From: Promicromonospora sp. MEB111
GTDB lineage: Bacteria; Actinomycetota; Actinomycetes; Actinomycetales; Cellulomonadaceae
DNA length: 64,000 nucleotides
Direction: 5' to 3'
Assembly: GCF_030209445.1 (NCBI RefSeq)
Contig: NZ_JARVSD010000019.1
Span: 1 to 64,000 of the forward strand
The position numbers were made by a program, and so were the translations under genes. Below are positions 60,842 through 64,000 of this stretch, piece by piece (the stretch's first letter is position 1; each line of letters opens with the position of its first letter). The notes below the pieces were generated by a model. It was not told the origin of the DNA. It was given only the letters and a program-made list of their open reading frames with translations, and ran no database searches.

Positions 60842-63631
60842 CTAGATCTGGCCGACGGCGACCACCGTCAGCACGACCTCGCCGGCCTCGTCGCTCGCCG
60901 CCAGGTCGACCCGCGCGGTGATGGCCCAGTCGCGGTTGCGGTCGGCGTCGTCGAGCACCTGCCGCACCCACCAGGTGCCGGGCTCGACGCGGCCGGTCTC
61001 TCCGTCCGGCCCGCCCGGGCCCGCGCTGCTGGTCGGCAGCTCCGCGCCAGGTTCGAGGATCGTGAGCAGGGCGGCCGAGCGGGCCTCCGGGCCGATGCCG
61101 ACGGCGTCGTCGCCCTGCTCCTCGAACAGCGGGTCCAGGGCGTCGCCCCAGGCGTCGGCGTCCCAGCCCTGGTCGAGCGCGGCCAGCGCCGGGTAGGCCT
61201 CGCGGGCGACGAGCTCGACGCGCCGGAACATCGCGTTGCGGACCAGGCGCCGGAACGCGCGCGGGTTGCCGGTGACGGGCCGGGCGGGCGCCTCGGCGCC
61301 GGCGTCGGCCAGCTCGCCGTCCGTCACGAGGTCGGCGTCGTCGTCCACAGGGTTGGCCAAGCGCTCCCACTCGTCGAGCAAGGAGGAGTCCACGCCGCGC
61401 ACGAGCTCGCCGAGCCACTCGATGATCTCCTGCACCTCCTCGGTGCGGTGCTCGTCGGGGACCACCTGGCGCACGGCCCGGAACGCGTCGGCGAGGTAGC
61501 GCAGCACCACGCCTTCGGTGCGCTCCAGCCCGTACACGCTGACGATCTCGGCGAACGTCATGGCCTTCTCGACCATGTCGCGCACCACGGACTTGGGCGA
61601 CAGCTCGGCGTCGGCGACCCACGGGTTGGTGCGGCGGTAGGTCTGGAACGCCGGCTCCAGGAGGTCGGCCAGCGGCTTGGGCCACGTGACCTCCTCCAGC
61701 AGCTCCATGCGTTCCTCGTACTCGAGCCCCTCGGCCTTCATGGCGGCGACCGCCTCGCCGCGTGCCCGGTTCTGTTGGCCCATGAGCACCTGGCGCGGGT
61801 CGTCGAGGGTCGCCTCGATGACGGAGACGACGTCGAGCGCGTGCGTCGGGCTCTCGACGTCGAGCAGGTCCATGGCCGCCAGGGCGAACGGGGACAGCGG
61901 CTGGTTCAGCGCGAAGTCGCGGGGGAGGTCCACCATGAGGCGGGCCGACGGGCGGAGCCGGCCGTCGCCGTCGGGCACCCGGACCTTCTCCACGACGCCC
62001 GCGAGCCGCAGCGAGCGGTAGATGCGGAACGCCTGCCGCACGTGCTCGGCCTGCTGCGTCTCCGAGTCGTGGTTGGCGGTCAGGAGGTGGCGCATGGCGT
62101 CCACGGGGTCACCCGCGTCGCCGCCCGAGCGCGCCGAGGCGCGGGCCAGCACGTTGAGCACCATCGCGTGGTTCACGCGGAACTGGGAGACCAGGGGCTC
62201 GGGATCGGCGTCGCGCAGGCGCTCGAACGTGGCGTCGGTCCAGTTCACGGAGCCCGACGGCGCCTTCTTGCGCACGATCTTCTTGAGCTTCTTCGGGTCG
62301 TCGCCGGCCTTGGCCAGGATCTTCCGGTTCTCGATGACGTGCTCGGGCGCCATGACGAGCACCTCGCCCACGGTGTCGTACCCGGCGCGGCCCGCACGGC
62401 CCGCGATCTGGTGGAACTCACGGGCGCTGAGGTGGCGCATGCGCTCGCCGTCGAACTTGACGAGGCTGGTCAGGAGCACGGTGCGGATCGGCACGTTGAT
62501 GCCGACGCCGAGGGTGTCGGTACCGCACACGACCTTGAGCAGGCCCTTCTGAGTGAGGCGCTCCACGAGGCGGCGGTACTTGGGCAGCATGCCCGCGTGG
62601 TGCACGCCCACGCCGTGCCGCAGGAACTTGCTGAGGATCTTGCCGAACCCGGTGCCGAACCGGAAGGCGCCCATCTCCGCGATGATCGCCTCCTTCTCGG
62701 ACTTGCTGGAGACGTTCATCGACAGCAGCGACTGTGCCCGGTCGACGGCGTCCTTCTGCGTGAAGTGCACGACGTACACCGGGGCACGGTGCGTGGTCAC
62801 CAGCTCCTGGATCACCTCGGTGAGCGGCTCCACCACGTAGGAGAAGGTGAGCGGCACGGGGCGCTCGGCGCCCGCGACCTCCGCGACGGGCCGCCCGGTG
62901 CGCTCCTCGAGGTCCTCGCGCAGGCGGGTGGTGTCACCGAGGGTGGCGCTCATCAGGATGAACTGCGTGTTCGTGAGCTCCAGCAGCGGCACCTGCCAGG
63001 CCCAGCCGCGCTGCGGGTCGCCGTAGTAGTGGAACTCGTCCATGACGACCTGCGCGATGGCGTCGTCGTCCGCGGCGGTGTCGGTCTCGTCCGCGGCGTC
63101 GCCGCGGCGCAGCGCGAGATTCGCGAGGATCTCCGCGGTGCAGCAGATGATCGGGGCGTCCGGGTTGACGGCGGAGTCGCCCGTCATCATGCCGACGTTC
63201 TTGGAGCCGAAGGCGGCGACCAGGTCGAAGAACTTCTCGCTCACCAGCGCCTTGAGCGGAGCCGTGTAGTACGTACGGCCGCCGCGCCCGGACCGGTGGG
63301 CGGCCAGGGCGGCGAACTGCGCGCCCATCGCGACCATCGACTTGCCGGAGCCCGTGGGCGTCGCGAGGACCACGTGGGACCCCGTCATGACCTCCAGGAG
63401 GGCCTCCTCCTGGTGCGGGTAGAGCGCGCGCCCGCCCGCCGCGGCCCACTCGCCGAAGCTCTCGAACAGGACGTCCGGGTCGGGGTCCTTGCCCGTGGGC
63501 GCGGGCAGGTAGGGGATCAGGGTCCCCGCGGGCTTCGGGGCGCCCGACGACGAGGCGGGCCGGTCGGTGGCGGAGGGGGCGGTCGAGGTTGTCGACGTTG
63601 TCGAGGAGGGCGCGGTCATGGTGCTGCCCAT
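60842..63631 (-). CDS. DEAD/DEAH-box RNA helicase with DUF3516
   Basis: A 929-residue superfamily 2 helicase. Motifs in order: Walker A ATPTGSGKS (about residue 95), Ia TAPLKALVSEKF, DEFH in VVMDEFHYYGD, SAT in LMSATLGDTTRL, the strand-separating HHAGMLPKYRRLVE, then TDTLGVGINVPIR and VI FHQIAGRAGRAGYD. About 450 C-terminal residues form DUF3516, an actinobacterial domain of unknown role. A Ser/Thr-rich N-terminus of about 30 residues precedes the core. Likely RNA processing or decay. ATG 63631 is used; ATG 63619 is equally possible. Confidence 0.9.
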   Translation of the reverse strand: MGSTMTAPSSTTSTTSTAPSATDRPASSSGAPKPAGTLIPYLPAPTGKDPDPDVLFESFGEWAAAGGRALYPHQEEALLEVMTGSHVVLATPTGSGKSMVAMGAQFAALAAHRSGRGGRTYYTAPLKALVSEKFFDLVAAFGSKNVGMMTGDSAVNPDAPIICCTAEILANLALRRGDAADETDTAADDDAIAQVVMDEFHYYGDPQRGWAWQVPLLELTNTQFILMSATLGDTTRLREDLEERTGRPVAEVAGAERPVPLTFSYVVEPLTEVIQELVTTHRAPVYVVHFTQKDAVDRAQSLLSMNVSSKSEKEAIIAEMGAFRFGTGFGKILSKFLRHGVGVHHAGMLPKYRRLVERLTQKGLLKVVCGTDTLGVGINVPIRTVLLTSLVKFDGERMRHLSAREFHQIAGRAGRAGYDTVGEVLVMAPEHVIENRKILAKAGDDPKKLKKIVRKKAPSGSVNWTDATFERLRDADPEPLVSQFRVNHAMVLNVLARASARSGGDAGDPVDAMRHLLTANHDSETQQAEHVRQAFRIYRSLRLAGVVEKVRVPDGDGRLRPSARLMVDLPRDFALNQPLSPFALAAMDLLDVESPTHALDVVSVIEATLDDPRQVLMGQQNRARGEAVAAMKAEGLEYEERMELLEEVTWPKPLADLLEPAFQTYRRTNPWVADAELSPKSVVRDMVEKAMTFAEIVSVYGLERTEGVVLRYLADAFRAVRQVVPDEHRTEEVQEIIEWLGELVRGVDSSLLDEWERLANPVDDDADLVTDGELADAGAEAPARPVTGNPRAFRRLVRNAMFRRVELVAREAYPALAALDQGWDADAWGDALDPLFEEQGDDAVGIGPEARSAALLTILEPGAELPTSSAGPGGPDGETGRVEPGTWWVRQVLDDADRNRDWAITARVDLAASDEAGEVVLTVVAVGQI

Positions 63632-63678
63632 TCTTGCAGGCGGGTGAAGCGGGGCGGCGATGTCCGCCGGTCGTCCGG

Positions 63679-64000
63679 CTACGCGGGGGTCGTCCGGGCG
63701 ACGGCGTCCGGCTGGTCGTCCGCGGGGGCGGCGTCGACCCGCTTCTCGCCGGCCTGGACCGCGATCACGCCGGCGAGGATCAGCACGCCGCCCACGAGCT
63801 GGACCGGCTGCGGCAGCTCGCCGAGCAGCAGCCAGGCGAAGCCGATGGCGGAGACGACCTCGAAGAGCCCGACGAAGGAGGACAGCCGCGGGCCGAGGAG
63901 CCGGCCCGCCGCGATGCCGGCGACGTAGGCGAACGCGGCGGTGACGACGCCGAGGCCGAGCAGCGGCAGCCACCACGGCACCGCCGTGCCCGCGTAGACC
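63679..64000 (-). CDS. EamA/DMT-family transporter, C-terminal part (cut by window edge)
   Basis: The frame is open through the right edge (no stop to 64000), so only about 107 C-terminal residues are present. They contain three hydrophobic segments, with LGPRLSSFVGLFEVVSAIGFAWLLLGELP, split here by loops, and LVGGVLILAGVIAVQ, the signature end of the second EamA repeat. Such proteins export amino acids or other small metabolites. The last 22 residues are a cytosolic Ala/Asp-rich tail. The start lies outside the window. Confidence 0.8.
   Translation of the reverse strand, partial: VYAGTAVPWWLPLLGLGVVTAAFAYVAGIAAGRLLGPRLSSFVGLFEVVSAIGFAWLLLGELPQPVQLVGGVLILAGVIAVQAGEKRVDAAPADDQPDAVARTTPA

Overview
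This window looks like chromosomal sequence from a very GC-rich Gram-positive actinobacterium. Codon third positions are almost all G or C, many genes overlap by ATGA or GTGA, several genes start with GTG, and many promoters look leaderless. The gene families (gatCAB amidotransferase, actinobacterial DUF3516 helicase, citramalate synthase, Ebo-type cluster with inositol-phosphate synthase) suggest the order Micrococcales, possibly Promicromonosporaceae. That placement is inference. I see no phage, insertion sequence, integrase, CRISPR array, rRNA or tRNA. About 58 protein genes are supported, one of them cut by the right edge.

Layout. 189-4188: gatCAB, which supplies Gln-tRNA(Gln) and/or Asn-tRNA(Asn), then an acetyltransferase. 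4245-7610: CBS-domain protein diverging from ilvD, then a pterin dehydratase/VOC fusion. 7679-10255: a two-permease, one-ATPase ABC exporter. 10285-16909: a Uma2 nuclease diverging from a five-gene, fully overlapping operon (ketoacyl synthase, glycosyltransferase, P450, AMP-ligase, epimerase). It resembles olefin/beta-lactone (OleA, OleC, OleD) biosynthesis but lacks an OleB hydrolase. 16977-20164: an ABC ATPase with degenerate catalytic motifs and a long low-complexity tail, with its permease. 20253-24035: ilvBNC behind a peptide attenuator. 24155-28828: small enzymes, leuB and ilvE. 28848-36726: membrane proteins, a histidine kinase/response regulator pair, and a PadR-controlled FtsX-type ABC system.

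36849-44157 (minus strand): a seven-gene Ebo-like operon with EboF, EboE, EboB, EboA, a second TIM-barrel isomerase, a UbiA prenyltransferase and myo-inositol-phosphate synthase in place of the usual EboD cyclase. I consider this the most interesting system here; its product is unknown. 44389-46218: cimA behind a second peptide attenuator whose leader ends Val-Ile-Ile-Ile-Ser. 46305-55869: a cell-wall amino-sugar recovery locus (RpiR regulator, BadF-type sugar kinase, sugar ABC importer, NagZ-like glycosidase, MurQ etherase) with a lipoate-ligase-like gene inside it. 55891-64000: housekeeping and miscellaneous genes (GNAT, YggS, YccF, YbaK, TSUP exporter, secreted GDSL hydrolase, DUF3516 helicase, partial EamA transporter).

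Branched-chain amino acid synthesis is the theme that recurs across the window: ilvD, ilvB, ilvN, ilvC, leuB, ilvE and cimA lie in four separate transcription units. Two of these carry attenuators and one a candidate operator. Long perfect hairpins close most units, and three of them share arm sequence.
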